From Zygnema circumcarinatum (lineage: Eukaryota > Streptophyta > Zygnematophyceae > Zygnematales > Zygnemataceae): a stretch of 64,000 nucleotides of DNA. Numbering within the stretch: the stretch's first letter is position 1; every line of letters begins with the position of its first letter. The notes beneath the pieces were generated by a model that ran no database searches, was not told the DNA's origin, and saw only the letters and a list, made by a program, of their open reading frames with translations. The position numbers and the translations under genes were made by a program. The DNA lies in contig CM074806.1 in the NCBI GenBank assembly GCA_037447605.1, positions 976,190 through 1,040,189 on the forward strand, in the 5' to 3' direction. Of the stretch, positions 1-13,443 are shown piece after piece.

Positions 1-697
1 TTCCTCCGCCAGTGCGCCCATCGATCGCTCCTTGGAGATGCGCGCACGGCCCCGGCCACAAGCGCTCCTCTCATCCCCCGATCGTCGCCACTTTTTATCG
101 ACGGCGCATTTCCGTCGCCCTTCGGCGCTGACCTCCTCCTCGCTTCCACGCTCCTTCGGCGTGAAGCCAAGGTTGGTTGTTGGTGGCTGTGGCGGTGGCC
201 TTCCGCCTGCGTTGTTCAGCATGGGCGTTGCTTTCCGCTCCTAGCATTTTTCTTCTGTGCTTAGGTCCTTTGCGCCCAATTCCTCGTGGTTCCCCATGAT
301 GATGTTGTCCATGTACATTTGATGGCATCATCACCATCGTGAGATCAATGCCACATCCACATCCATGCCAAAATTGCCAATTCATTATTCCTTTTCGCCC
401 TTCCGCATGGGTCAGGCCATATGTACGATATCTGGCGATATATATCGGGAAATATTGGCACGACCCACCGAGGGCGATGCGGGAGACGGAGCCTGTCCTG
501 CCTGGTCGTCGAATAGTGACAACTGTGGGGTCCTGGTGGGGGAGGGGATGAAGAGTACGAAGAGGAGGCAGCCATGGAAGAGGATCGTCCATCGCTTGGC
601 GTCCTCCATTTAGGCCATGGCAGCCTGAATGACGCTAAAATCTTGAGGGAATAGAAAAGTGTATCTGGAGACGTCTCTAGAAAGCGGAGTTGTCGCC
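1..697. other. upstream region of the golgin gene, no gene seen
   Basis: I see no convincing coding exon here. Open frames exist on both strands but have low-complexity composition (Arg/Ser/Pro-rich) and no recognisable family motif. The stretch probably holds the promoter and 5' untranslated region of the golgin gene that starts at 698. Confidence 0.5.
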
Positions 698-3600
698 ATG
701 GCGTCAACAGCAGACGGTATCGAGGGTGGTGCGGGAGAGGATCTGAAGGCCGAGAATGCGCGGCTGGTGGCAGAAATGGCGTCCATGAAAAAGAAGATCA
801 TGGTGGCATTTAAAAAGCAGCAGGCAGAGTTGCAGGGGAAATTGCAAGCGGCTGAGAAGCTTCGAGAAGAGGCAGAGCAGCGAGCAGCAGCTGCGGAAGC
901 TGCTGCGGCTGCCGCTTCTATCGTGCCTACTGTAGACAATGGAGATATTGATGGAGCTCTTGCATCGGAAACTTCTGCTCAGATCGAGAGTTTACGGGCG
1001 GAGCTTGAGGAGGCCCGGCGATCCACGGAAGCGTTGGCAAAAGCGCATGCAAAGGAACAAGAGGACATCTTGAAAAGGGCCCTTCAGGCCGAACAGGAAC
1101 TCCTTCTAGGTGGATACATTGTTCCGCTTCCTTTTTTATGCGAGCTGTTGTTATGAGCCAGCATTCGTAATCATTTGGAAACCAATTGCTACACTAGCCC
1201 CAAAGCAAAGCCCAAACTTTAAAGGGCTTTGGATATGCCTGATATCGCAATATAAAGACGATCTGATGGAATGCTGGCTCTCTTGCTTGTTTTGTGTATG
1301 AGAGCAGTGAGGAAGGAGCTTCAACAATTGGAGAACACCAAACAGGCTCAAGCTAGCATACAACAAGTAAGTAGTGAGTTATTTGATTATGTCATGTTTT
1401 CTGTCTTCATTCCTTGCGATTTTACATTGCAAGAGGTTCATCGTTGTAGCTTTTGCATTTTCCATTTTGCATTTGCTAATGGAGGCAGTAAATTAGCTAT
1501 AGCTTGTCATGGATCATTTGTTTTTTAGCAAAGTGGAAACTATTTTCTCCATTGCTTAAGCTCCAGACGCGTTTTAGAGCGGCTACTTGCCCGAGAGTCG
1601 CCGCTTTGCTGAGTTATGGAGAAAGATGCTTAAGTGAAAGGCTGAGGTACCTTGTTACCGTTTGTTTTTCAATTCAGGGACTGGAGAAGCAGCTCGTTGC
1701 AGCGGCAACTCAGGTGTCAGATGCTTTTGCTCGTGCAGCAGCCGCAGAAGAAGAGAATGCTCGGTTGCGGCAGGGTATTTCTGCGTCGGAGCGAGAGGTT
1801 GAGGCTACCGAAAAAGCTCTGAAGGCTGCACAGGAGATGTACGTCGATTGTCGAGGATCCCTTTTCACATCATATGAATAATACTACTAATAATAATATA
1901 CATTATATTTTTTTTCTGCAAAATGAACCTATAGTCTTCTTGCTTTATTATGGAGTAAAATGCTATTTCAGTCTCGGTTGTAGCCTACTGGAATCACAGG
2001 CAGACTGTTGACTGTAAAAGAAGCATGCAGGTTGGAGACCACGCAGCATTCACAAATGGAGCTTGCTGAAGGACAGCAGGTTGCTGCAAAAAAGCTCAAG
2101 GTCCGTGCATGACCTTTTATGTGGAAAACTTTTCTTGGTGTAAGATTAGCCTCTACGACTGAGGATTAGTTACTGAGTTACTCCATGAAGGGAACTTAAC
2201 TGAGACACTCCTGCACTGAGACTCACTGCATTTGCTTATTTTCAGGTCGCCTATTTGATAGAAAATGCAATATTTACTTTTACCTGCAATTTCTACAGGC
2301 TCAGAATTTTAAGTCAGAGATTTCCCAGGGTTGCAGGCAGCAGAAGACAGTGCGAGGCAGTTGGCAGAGGATTTAACGAAGAGCCAAGCAGAAGTAGCCA
2401 ACCTTCAGGTACAGAGGTCACAGGCTGGCGTCACAATGCAAGATAGCGAGAGAATGCAGCAGGAGCTTGCTGAACTCCAGCGTTGTGCTGCTGATGAGGG
2501 GGTCACCTTACGGACCGAATTGGAATCCCAGATTTCCCTTGCTCGCAACGCCCAGGATGAAAGTGCAGATTTACGAGAAAAGCTTTCTGCTATTGAGCAT
2601 CAGGCCGAGTTGGCTAAGGCTCGTCTACTTGAAATGGAGCAGACCGAAGCAGAATTGCAAAATTACAAACTTCAAGTTGAAGCCTCACAGCAGAGGCATG
2701 CGGAGGAGTTGAGGCATCTGCAGGGGGAAGTTATGAGGTTACAAGCCGATCTAGAGACTGCACGAAAGGCAGCGAGTAGCTCTGACATTGACCAAGAGGG
2801 AATCAGAGCAGATGCGACCAGCAATGAACTTCAGGAAGAGGTAGGAATCTTGAGACAGAAGGCTGAAAAGCTGGATGAGCTCCAAAAGTCTTTGGATTTA
2901 GCACTTTCCAAGGAAGCTCTTGTTCACAGTCTGCAGCTAGAAGTGGAGCGATTGCAGAAAGTGATTGAGGACAAGTCGGGACATGCCTTTGAAAAGGCAG
3001 AGGCAAGCTCCAATGAACTGCAGGACGCAGAGGCTGGAAAGGCATTGACTCAGAATGCTCTGGAGACCTTAGAATCAGAGCTTCAGTTAGCAAAGCAGAA
3101 GATAGATGCCCAGGCTGCTGAACTGGCAAGCTTAGAGACCGAGCTTGACTGCTGCAAAGCACGCCAGAATGCAGCCGAGGAGTCTGCAGTGCGTGTGGCA
3201 GAAGCAGCTTCTGTTGCAGAGCAAAAGGTGCAAGACCTTGAAGTTCAACTGAAGGATGGTAAGTTTCAATCAAGAACTAGCTCTTGGACAGGGCTGAAGT
3301 TTGTCTCTCCCCATTTTCTGATGAAAATTACGAGGGCATGTTGAGCATCAGAAGAAAGGGACACTTAAAACATAGGAATTTGTCGATGCAAGATTCTGCT
3401 GTACCTTTAGATACAGTCCCTAGCGCCATTGCTGATCTAGGTGGAGGAATCATTAATTGCAGACATTTCCATCTTTAAGGAAGTCTTATCAAGTTTTATA
3501 TGCATACCCGTTCATTCTTCAGTATAAAGTTGACTATATTTGGTCAGAAAAATTCTGGTCGCCTCAAAGACCCGAGTAAACCATTGACTTTTTAAAGAAT

Positions 3601-6600
3601 ATTTTTTGGATAAAATGTCCATTTTTAGACCACTTTAACAAGTGTGCACAAAAGCATTGAAGGCCTTAGTCTCCTCCCGCTCCCCCTCCCTCCCCTTCAC
3701 CCCCCACACCCCCCCTCCCCCCCTTCACCGCCGCTCTCCATCTCAAATAACTGCGTCCTCCACAATCTCCCGCCGCTCGCACTTACATGGAGAATTGAAG
3801 GATGTGGTTAGCAATTACAGTTTGATTCGTTGTATTTCTGGCATTGAGCGTCATTGTGACGTGCTAGTTGCATTGAGTATGCTACAGTGATTGCCTGATT
3901 GATCAGAGTACTGTCAATTCGCCTATGGCAGTCATTATCCTGACTTCAAGGTTGTAACAGACATTACAGCCTATTCTAGGCCTAGAGTCGGAATTCTCGT
4001 TATTGCCCTTGATTGTTAACAAGCATTTGTGGCCGCTCTTAGCTTTGAATCAATTGAACTTTTTCCCTAAAGCTATTGAAGTCAATTTGTTTCCATATTC
4101 AGCTTGATTGCAAATTAATTCATAAAGTTACATTGCCGCATAACAATCCATAAACTGTTGTGAAAAAAAGAGAAGTAGACATCCGTCGTTTCCATATGCA
4201 CTTGGTCTACTGATCTCGTTGTAGATTTAACTTGGCTTGCTTTACAGCAGCTGTGTCACTGTGCAAAATGAAGGTGCTCGGGGGATGGAAGGTGGCTTTT
4301 GTTTAAGTGGTTGGTCACCAAGAGACAAAAGTTATATGGTTGCGGTGTTTAACGGTTTGTGCATTGTTTTCTGTTTGGATTTATTATGACTCTTCCCAGC
4401 TCATGCAAAAAGCAACGAGGCACTCCGATTACAGGACGAGAAGTACGCAGATTTGGATGCCAAGTTTGGGCGACTCCAAAAACGAGCCAAGCAGCGCATT
4501 CAGGAGCTCACAAAGGTGAGACCTTCTCTGGATAGTTATGGTCATTTGTGTGAAGACGACTTGCTGCACTTCACTACTTTCTCGCCAAAGTCGGTGCCTT
4601 TACAAGAGTCACAACCGGAATGAGTGCCATTCACATACTTAAGCATTGACGAATTTGAGAAAACCAGACAGCAAATTAGAGAGCTTTATGTTGACAGGGC
4701 AGCCATGGGAAGGGTGTTGAGATTACAGGAGAATGAAGCTGTGGAGGCGCAAGTTGTGGCAGCCGGTGAGAAAACAGCACAGGTTCTCTCACAGCTTGCT
4801 GCCTTGCAAGAGGAGCTCGACCGAACAAGACAGCATTCAAATGAGGCTATTCTTGCAGCAGAGAATGAGAAGGAGAAACTACGATCTGCAAACGCAGCGT
4901 ACGACCTAATCATCCTGTCAAGGTTCTGTTTTGGTTTTTTTATTATTGAGCCAAGTGGTTGAATTGGGGGAATTTCAAGTGGGCTAGCAGAAGAACATCT
5001 TCATCCTTCCTTGGGGTTTGGGGGTGGTGCGGTTTGTAAGACAGTTTCGCAGAGGAGATAAATGATCTGCGGCGGAGCTTAGAGGCGAAAGAAATCACAT
5101 TAAATGAATCGAGGAGGCTGGCTGCTGCCAAAGAGCAGGTAAAATGTCAGATGTTAAGCCGTCAAAGTCGACATGTTGTTGAAGCTCGAAATTAGTGAGC
5201 ATCTTTAGGTGCTAATATTGTGGGAAATGCAGCAGTTAATGGCAGAGCTGTACTCACGATGAATGCAATTGAACATTCGGATCATGCGTAGTTGGTAAGC
5301 TTTTCTTGTGCTGGACTCTGTTCAGGCTTATGTTGAGTTCATGAAGCCAAACCTGAAGTTTTCAATTGTTTCCTTGCAGAGCTTGCTGGAATTGAGCTCG
5401 GCTGCGCAAGAGGAGAAAGAGCAGCAGGCTGTGACACTGACCGAGTTAACAGAACGGATTCAAAAGGTGCATATGTAGTTTTCGTTCGCACACTTTTCAC
5501 CTGCTGTTTGGGTTTTCGTTTAGCGTGACTGCCACTTGTTCTTTGATTTGAGGGAATAGCATTGCTGCTGATTGATAACCTGTTAACCTGTTTGGACCCT
5601 GATTAAGTCAATCCCCTTGCAGGTGACGGAGGACTATGACCTGAGACTGAAAGAAGTTCAAGCTGAAGTGGAACAGGGCATCCTGAACCTGAGTGAGCTC
5701 AAGGTCTGATATTTTCTGTGCCTTTTCTTTCGTTCGTGTTGGCTACTGTTTTTTGTTAGTTCAAATGTTGCTCTGGGTCAATTGATTTTTGTGGGAGTGA
5801 GGAAAGATCATGAAGCAGGCATGCGGGAGATGAGGGGGGTACAGGCACAGCTGGGCGAGAAGGAGCAGCAGCTGGCAGAGCTGGAGACAGCAACCAGTGG
5901 AGAAATTGCGCGGCTCAAGTCAAGTATAGAGGCTGCCAAGGGAGAGACTACGAGGTTGGAGCAGCAACAGGTAGTTACGGATTCTCAGTTTTTGGTTTAT
6001 GAACAATAGTGAGAAGTGTGATAGGCATGTGAGTGAGAGCGCATTAGATGCACATGTTCTTTTCCTGTTCCATCAGGAAACTCACTCCGAAATTGGAATG
6101 CGGATATAGAGGGATAGGAATCGATCATCTCTTCAAGCAGTTGTCTTCTCGTGTTTGTCTTTACATTATATTTGTTAGCAAATGCGAAAAACAGTGGGAG
6201 TGGGAAATCGAGGAATTTTCTTGATAAGGGCTTCAAGCAGTGGCGTAGGCATCTCTAGTTGAATGCCGGAAAGCGAGTAGTTTAAGGGAGGTGGTCACGT
6301 GAGTGCTTGAACTGGAGGGTTTTGCAGCAAGCAGAGAGAGATGTATGGGAGACCAATCTGACTAAACTGAAGAAGAGGATTGACGCCACAGAAAAGGCTC
6401 GGAAGATGCAAGAGGCTTCAGCAGCGGAAACTAAAAGTGAGTGACAAACGGAACTATTTCAGCAGGTTTTTCCTCCTGAATGTGTCAGTGGAGTTTGGAC
6501 ATGTGACATATCACGGTTCATATTACAGAGAGGTTGATGAAAATCTCTAGAAATGAAGGTGAATCTACTTACGTCTGCATGCATAAGTGACAACAATGGA

Positions 6601-9600
6601 GGAGACTGTATGTTCTGCGGTTTGATCGTTTTTTATTAGTTAATCTCTGGAAAAGTCCTATTTTTAGGCCCAGCACTTGGTTCTTTGTTCAGTATTTTTA
6701 AGATATGATAAGATATGGTCATCTGGGTTGCTTTCTGAATGCGTTTCTTATGTATGGCTGGGGGATGGGCCAAATAGGCAATTTGGAGTCTGAGCTGGAA
6801 TTGCAGCGGCAGGCTTTGAATCAAGCACAAAGTGCCCTAGTTGCAAAACACGCCGAGGTATGTTCTCTGTTTGTTTGTTTGTACGTGCCTCAATAAGTGA
6901 AATTCACAGAACTACTCTGTGTACTTCATGAAAATCTAAGAATTGACTGATACTGCAATCGGCATCAAATGCACTTGGATCAAGAGATACTATCATTCTC
7001 CTCGTTTATGCTTATCCTCGCTGCTGTGCAGGCGGATCGTCTTGCTACTGAGTTAGCAGCATACAAAGTCCGAGCAGCTGCCTTGCTACAAAAGAAGAAT
7101 GCGGAGCTGGTGGCAGCGAAAGATGCAGAACTGGCTGTAGCACAGGAGGAGGCTTTAAAGGTGAGATTGGGGCTCTTTGTGGACCATCCTCTTGCCATGT
7201 ATACAAGAGAAGCTTTAGAGGATGGTGGTTTCAGATATAGTCGACTGGAGTAGAATTTCAGCAGCTGGCCTGTTAGAGCAAGATTTTGTTTTGGGCTTGC
7301 AGGCAGCCCAGCGGGAAGCCCGAACTGCAATTGCAGAGCGTGACAACATAATGAAAGAGCTGAATGCTGCGATGGCGAAGCATGAAGCGGAACTAGCAGC
7401 AAGGTAGGTTGAAGCATAGACCCTTAAGATTTATACTCATCCTGTATAGGTGTATAGGTATAGGTTATCCTCATCCCATTTCTCCCTCCATTTTTTCTTC
7501 TTTCGTTGAATTGGCAAGGCGGCTGTAATCTCTGCCTTCAAACTCGTCTGACTCTGCGAAAGTGGATGCATTGACCAAGTTTTGGGTCCTTGCAGGTCTG
7601 GAATGCTCATGGAAGCAGAACAGCGAGTGCGAGAGTTGGCCACTCGACAGGAGGTGGTGCGATCTCAGATGTCTGCTCAGCAAGTTGAGTGGCAGGGCAG
7701 GTTGGAGGAGACTGAGGCAGCATGGAGATGTAAGATGAACTTTGCACTTCCAACGCTGCTGATTTTTGCCAAAAAAAAATGATTGCAAATATACTTGGTT
7801 TGAAGGGTTTGGAGATGTTAACACTATTTTCCTTGTGTGGATGCAGTAAAAGTTGCTGCTCTTGAGGAACGAGTGAACCGTGACATTGAAACACAGCTCA
7901 CCAGTCAGCTTACAGCTCTTCAGTCTGAGAACCAGAAATTGCAGGTGGGATTTCGGAGTTGAAGGCTGTTTCATTTTGTTCTGGTGATGTTAAATCTTCC
8001 ATTGGATGGAGTTAAGTTAAGAGTTAAGTTGGATGGAGATGCGCTTTCGTGTTTGCAATCTTGGAAGGAGGAGAGCATAGAAAGAATGAATGTGCAAGCT
8101 TGACATTTTCGGAATTCAGCCGTAGTAGATTAGGAAGAGAATATATTTGTTGCAAAGGCGTGAAAGGGATGGTCTTATGCTACAGATTGGTAAGCGTGTG
8201 AAGGGGAGGACTTCGAAAGAGTATGTATTTGGGAAGGTTCATATTTCAAACTTCCTTTGATTCCAAACATTCAAAGCTGCAGGCCGAGCACGAAGCATGG
8301 AAGGAAATGGCTGACCGCATGCTGGACGAGAAAGAAGCAGAAATTCGGAGTCTGCTCGATGAAAGCGCAATTTTGCAATCGTCGTTAAGCTCCTTGCGAC
8401 AACAATTAGCTGTGAGTTTTATAAATCAGTGCTCACATTTCTTTTTGTTAGTCATTCCCCTCATTTCGATTCTTTCAACCCGCGAGACTTTCGTCCTTGT
8501 GATCGAAGGACCTGTTATAGGTTGCAGGCCCTTTATTTAACTTCCCATGTGTATCTGTTTTCACTTTACCTGCAGGTTTCCTCACGTGACATGTCAGCAA
8601 GCATTGCAGGTACATCCTTGAGTCTTGATTCAATTGTTGGAGAGCTGTTTTGATCGTGGATGCAAAGAGCACGTTTCCCTGCTTGAGGGTGTTCTAGCTA
8701 GAGGATGATGTTTTCAAGGTCAATGTTTTTTTAGTTTGGACCTTAGTGTGGTCAAGTAGAATACCTGAATTAGGTGAACATGATCTCAATAATGTGTGCA
8801 TAAGCTCTGCTAGGTTGCACGGAGAAATAGACAATGTTTCTGACCAAAAGAAGAGCTACTTTTGAGGTGCATTTTTACGGAATCCTGGGGGAAAAGTATG
8901 GGCCCACGGAAACATTGAGATGCTCCTGCTCCCACATGAGTTACAATGAGTTGTCAGTGCCGCCTTGCTTACTAAAGCATTATGCAGTAACTTACTGGTG
9001 TGTGGTGCAGGAGGTTACTTTATCCAAGAACCCACTCCTGAGAAAGTGGAGTCGGCAACAGCGATAGCAGCAGCAGAGCAACAAATTTTGGTTAGTCCTT
9101 CAACTATGCAGTGATTTTTCTTTGATCAATATACCCATATATTGGTTCGTTGAAGTTGCACCTTCTTAGGAGTATTGCTGTTTGGGCGCTTGCAGCTTTT
9201 GGCCAGGCAGCAGGCACAAAGGGAAGAGGAGGTCGCTCAATGCCATCGTCACATTCAAGCCCTGCAGGTGATGATATACTACTCTACTGACAAGGGAGCC
9301 AAATTCTGTTGTGGGAGAAGCTTACTTTAACCTTGATTGGGCCAAAGGCCGCCCTTTGGTCACAGGTATCTCCCTGCTTATAGCATTGAGTTATCCTGTT
9401 AATGTCACCTCTCCTCATACTTGTAAATGTGGTGGTCAACAGGAGGAACTGTCCGACATGGAGAGGGAGAATCGTCTTCATGCACAGCAGGTGCGCTTTC
9501 ACAGTAATTTTACTATTGTATACTCTTGTGCTGAATGAGTCGCTATAAGAAGCCCTTCTGGTTGAGTCCTTTTGAGTGCTGAGTGATCGCACTTGTGCTT

Positions 9601-10482
9601 GCAGGAAGCACTTCTTAAGGATGAACTTCGTAACGTGGATAGAGCTCAGAAACGTGAAGGAGTGGACATGACTTACCTCAAGAATGTGATCCTGAAGCTG
9701 CTTCAGACAGGTGCGTTGCTTCACATTCAACTATGCCAGCACCCCTCATGAGCAAAGTCTTTCGTTTTCTTTTTGTTTTCAAAATCCAACGCAACTTGGG
9801 GCATAATGTGCAGGCGAAGTCATGGCTTTGCTTCCAGTGGTGGCCATGCTGCTTCAGTTCAGCCCTGAGGAGGTCTGTGCTTGCCCTTCTCTTTAAATGA
9901 TTACATTGGAAAAAACATATTTCACTAAAGTTCTGTGCTCAGGTTGTCTGTCCCCTTTGAGAAAAGTTGCTTCTGAAAGCACCCTTCATCGTCTATTATT
10001 GAGGGGCAATCCCAACTCCGACAACCTGAGGAATTTGCCCCGGAGCTGACTCTTGAGAACCCGAATTTTGCTCCTTGTACCCAAAGTCTGCCTTTCTTCC
10101 AATAGACCTAAAATCGCAGCCAATCTGCATGTACCGCTTTCTCAAGGGACGCGTTTTCATCTTGCCTATCGCGACATTCTTTGTGGTTTGTCTATTTCGT
10201 CAATCATGACATTTGGAAAGTCGGCTTTCAAATATCAGCAGAGCTGTTTGATCCTTCGTCCTCGTTTTGCCTGTAGTCCATGTTCTGCCGTCTCATGCAT
10301 GATGTCTAATATGGAATGACCCTTGGCTTCGCCTGCAGGTGAAGAAATGTCAGACTGTGTATCAAAGGCCTGCACCGGAAGTACCCCTCAGCGGAGCCGC
10401 AGCAGTAGTAGATGCTGCTGCAGCTGCTCCAAGATCTCTTTTCCAGGGCTTCAGTTTTGCTCAAACTGGTCGAAGCTCATAG
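698..10482 (+). CDS. GRIP-domain golgin (AtGRIP-like), about 25 exons
   Basis: Long coiled-coil tether of the trans-Golgi network, recruited to membranes through its C-terminal GRIP domain by Arl1-type GTPases (known for the family). The start at 698 has a strong gccATGG context. Nearly the whole protein, roughly 1,240 residues, is Glu/Gln/Lys/Ala-rich heptad-like sequence, including YKVRAAALLQKKNAEL (exon 7032-7160) and WKEMADRMLDEKEAEI (exon 8283-8411), both resembling plant GRIP proteins. The GRIP domain is split over 9605-9710, 9814-9872 and 10339-10482 and reads DMTYLKNVILKLLQTGEV, then MALLPVVAMLLQFSPEEV; it carries the invariant Tyr. Other clear exons are 698-1109, 1308-1366, 1678-1838, 2031-2100, 2337-3258, 4400-4515, 5045-5138, 5380-5466, 5623-5703, 6328-6436, 6778-6857, 7303-7403, 7596-7729, 7847-7944, 8576-8609, 9011-9090, 9196-9267 and 9443-9490. 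The starts of the exons ending at 4898 and 5970 are not settled. It is longer than the roughly 800-residue Arabidopsis protein. Confidence 0.88.
3671..3730. repeat. C-rich tract in a golgin intron
   Basis: About 60 bases made almost only of C with scattered T and A, inside the 1.1-kb intron 3259-4399. It is low-complexity sequence that could form G-quadruplex or i-motif structures on opposite strands; no gene is visible in the intron. Confidence 0.6.
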
Positions 10483-11555
10483 AGGGGAACGGCACTTCTG
10501 CAAAGATCAATCTGAGTGTTGAGGATGAGGGAAGGCGAGGTTGGGGGAAGCTCCGGAACACTTTGGCAGAGAAAAAAAAATGTTCTGGACTTCTCTGTAG
10601 TTTTAAGCGTCCTGTTTATTGGGTCTGCGGAGAGCGGCGCATCTCCAAAGCCAGTAAGCCAAATGCTTGCTGCTGCTTGCATTCTTAGAAGCCTCGCTTC
10701 CAAAGCCTGTAGCTTACCTAGTTCGTTCTAGTAAGGGTCTACTCTCGGAAGACATGGTACTGCAGTGAGCTGGCATTGAAACCCTAGTAGCTTATAGACA
10801 TGTGCTATATGACATGTACCTGGCGCCACATGGTGCCTTAAATTGGTGAAGCTGACTTCCCGGTCCGTCCCGAGTGGTCTCCCTCCTTAGTTTCAACATT
10901 ACTTGAATTGATGCGCATGTCATGGGTCACCATATGTGAGGAAAGCGCGAGCCCTTGTGCATTTGCTGTGCCCCGGTACTGAGGTTGTACGGGAGGGGGC
11001 GAGCAAGTCCGTGTAGAAGGCAGGCTGATGGGGAGACACATGGGCGTGATGTTTGCATTGCAGGGATTGTGAACGTATCGAGTCAAAGAGTATGTCACTG
11101 TTTCAATCATGTCGGCTCATTCAGCATGCACAGTGAGTAAGGTCAGAGAGAAAAAGGCTTCAATTCTCGTGAGTTCCTGCCTGGCTCGTCAATCCCCCAC
11201 ACGCCTTGAGGACAATGCCTGGACCACACGAGCTTGGCTCATGAGTGCCAAAAAACAATGTCTGTGGCCGTGTCGCTATGTTACTGGCAGAACTACCTTC
11301 AGGTCGCACATGGGCAGCGCTCCATGAAGTAGTGCTCTTGGGGAATTTTAAGGTCCTTCTCAACTGCTCTCCCAACAAGATAGTCAGACAAGCATCGAGC
11401 ATGTTCCCACAACATTCACGTTTTTGATTTTACCCTGAGACCCAAACTCGAGTGCGGTCCCCTCCCCCTCCGCGCCAAACCGGGCACAAACCCAAACAAC
11501 AGCTTGCAATTTTTCCGCGGCCCCTCAATCCGATAAGCGCCGCCGCGTTCCTGTT

Positions 11556-11611
11556 GGGGGGGGGGAAGGGGGGCGGAAGGACCAGACGCGTCACGTCACG
11601 GGGGGGGGGGG
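11556..11611. repeat. G-run region upstream of NEET gene
   Basis: Two long runs of G, 11556-11565 and 11600-11611, flank shorter runs of six and three G. Together they give at least four G tracts within about 55 bases, a configuration able to form a G-quadruplex. It lies about 260-310 bases upstream of the NEET start codon. Confidence 0.6.
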
Positions 11612-11685
11612 AAGTCGGGGTTCGCGGAATTTCCCGGAAGGGGCGGCAACTTTGAGTTTGCCGGTTTGTGGGTCCAGAGGTCATA

Positions 11686-11693
11686 TGACGTCA
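11686..11693. promoter_or_regulatory. TGACGTCA bZIP-type palindrome
   Basis: Perfect 8-base palindrome TGACGTCA about 175 bases upstream of the NEET start, with a second pair of TCACG half-sites at 11591-11600. TGACG/ACGT cores are bound by bZIP factors of the TGA type in plants, which are linked to redox and salicylate responses. Binding here is inference. Confidence 0.4.
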
Positions 11694-11867
11694 CGCCCAG
11701 ACGACTCTTTGGAGGAAATTTCACGCGAGTCCATGCCAGATCCGTGTCCTGAACGCAGCCACTACTTAGAGGGGAGGGGAGGAGTGGACGAGAGAGAGAG
11801 TGAGTGAGCGATTGGAAGGAAGCTGCTGCTGCTTCTGCCATTGCATTCATTTAACTTTGACAGAGTC

Positions 11868-12688
11868 ATGGCTGCCGCTGCGCTGTCGCTGCAGTCCAGC
11901 TTTCTTGGAGCGCAGTGCTCTCTGCGAGCACAGGCGGCGCCAACGAGTGGACGGGTGGCGAGACGCAATGTTGCTGTGCGAGCTGAGGTGAGGGAGGGAA
12001 TGCTGAAACAGCTCTAATGCCGATAGTAAATGTGGCGGTAGTATATATGAGCTAGGACCTGTATAGTCTTCTTGTTCGGGAAAGACTCGTGGTGTTCATG
12101 CAAGATGTTTCGCGTACGTTGCTTCTAAGGTTGCTCATTTTTATTTTTTTGATGAGATTTGGTTGAGAGGAGGCTGGTTACTTTGTCACGTTGATGCAGA
12201 TTGATGCAAATGTGGTGATCAATCCTTCCATTCAGAAGGATGTGCCGAAGGTGGCTGATACTGTACTGGTAGCAGAGCTGTCCAAGCCGGTGACTGTTTA
12301 CTGCAGGTAACGATTTCCTCTACAAGTACCTCTGCTGTACGACAGTGTGCTCAGCTCCGTCTTTATCTCCCATGCATTCAACATTTGGATACTTTTGCTC
12401 GCCCCCTTCGTCATCCTGACTCCTCATTCATCTCTTCGCATGGCGCTGCCCTGCTCTCTTCCTTAGTGTAATTGACAATCGTTATGCTGTGAATTTCCAC
12501 AGCAGCATTATGCTATATGGATGCTGGTCCTGCCTGGCAGGTTATTGCAATGTAGAGCTTTGCCTCATTCGTTTAAGCGTTGTTGCAGGTGCTGGCGCTC
12601 AGGCACCTTTCCCCTTTGTGATGGCACTCACGTGAAGCATAATCAGGCAACAGGCGACAACGTGGGCCCGCTAGTCATCAAGAAGTGA
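11868..12688 (+). CDS. NEET: plastid NEET protein, CDGSH iron-sulfur domain
   Basis: Small 2Fe-2S protein of the CDGSH/NEET family, which stores and transfers iron-sulfur clusters and affects iron and ROS homeostasis. Exons 11868-11987, 12200-12306 and 12589-12688 join in phase to 108 residues. The first 40 or so residues are rich in Ala, Ser and Arg with no acidic residue until the end, a typical organelle transit peptide, matching the plastid/mitochondrial location of Arabidopsis NEET. The cluster motif is fully present near the C-terminus: [16 protein letters not shown], that is Cys-X-Cys-X2-S-X3-P-X-Cys-Asp-Gly-Thr-His, giving the 3Cys-1His ligand set. It ends GPLVIKK as in plant NEET. 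The second intron splits the motif inside the Arg codon between the first two cysteines. Confidence 0.95.
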
Positions 12689-13443
12689 GGACATTGTCAT
12701 CAGACATAGTCGGCTTAGGGTTTCTCGTTACTTATTCCGCTGCTTTTTTGCATGCTTTCGATATTCTTTTTTCTAGAAGAAACCCTTTGTTTGAGTTATC
12801 GTTTTTGCTGCACAAGTCATGTAGACTACGCAATGCACAATTTTGCGATTTAGCAACTTCTGGCCTTCTACGTTTGGTGTTATTTTACCTTAATCATGCT
12901 CTTATGAGTATACTGATTATGTTGCATGATTGTGTCAACTGCATACATTGATGCTCTACTGTCAAAGCTCCTATCCCTTGCAAACCACAAGTCATGCTTC
13001 AGATAGTTTCGGAAAACATCTTTTAGAATTGCGACATGCAAATATCCGTCCGACAGGTGCCACGTAGTGCTATCAACTCCATACTGTGAAGTTGTCGCTA
13101 TCTCAGGGAAGGCAACACGTATAACTCTAGGTTGTGCAGTGTAACTGGAACCTGAAATTGAGAAATGGCTCAATGACAGCGAAGGTCTATATGCACCTAT
13201 ATAAAAAATAAAGATGAAAGACGCGGACACCTATCCAACCACAACAGCCTCCCAAAAAAAAGGATTGGACAGTCGTGCGGTGTGAGAGCCTCTGATGCAA
13301 CACTGAAGGGGGATAAAAATGTGTACACGAATGCACTACTGGAGCTCTCATCTCTGATCAGCGCAATACAGACGCCTCACTAATCAAGGTCAGTGAAAAA
13401 ATTTGGCTACAAACATAGTGCCCAGGCTCCATCACTGTGGCTG
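12689..13443. other. convergent intergenic region
   Basis: Lies between the 3' ends of the NEET gene (+) and the S-acyltransferase (-). I see no coding exon, RNA gene or repeat; it is presumably the two 3' untranslated regions. Confidence 0.5.

Larger units (their letters stand above)
10483..11867. other. golgin 3' region and NEET promoter
   Basis: After the golgin stop there is no supported gene until the NEET start. The left half is probably the golgin 3' untranslated region. The right part (about 11430-11800) turns GC-rich with long G runs and a TGACGTCA palindrome, consistent with the NEET promoter. Confidence 0.5.

Noticed and set aside
95-592. 165-codon minus-strand frame at the left edge
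   Set aside because: No domain, low-complexity Arg/Ser content, and no splice continuation that I could find.
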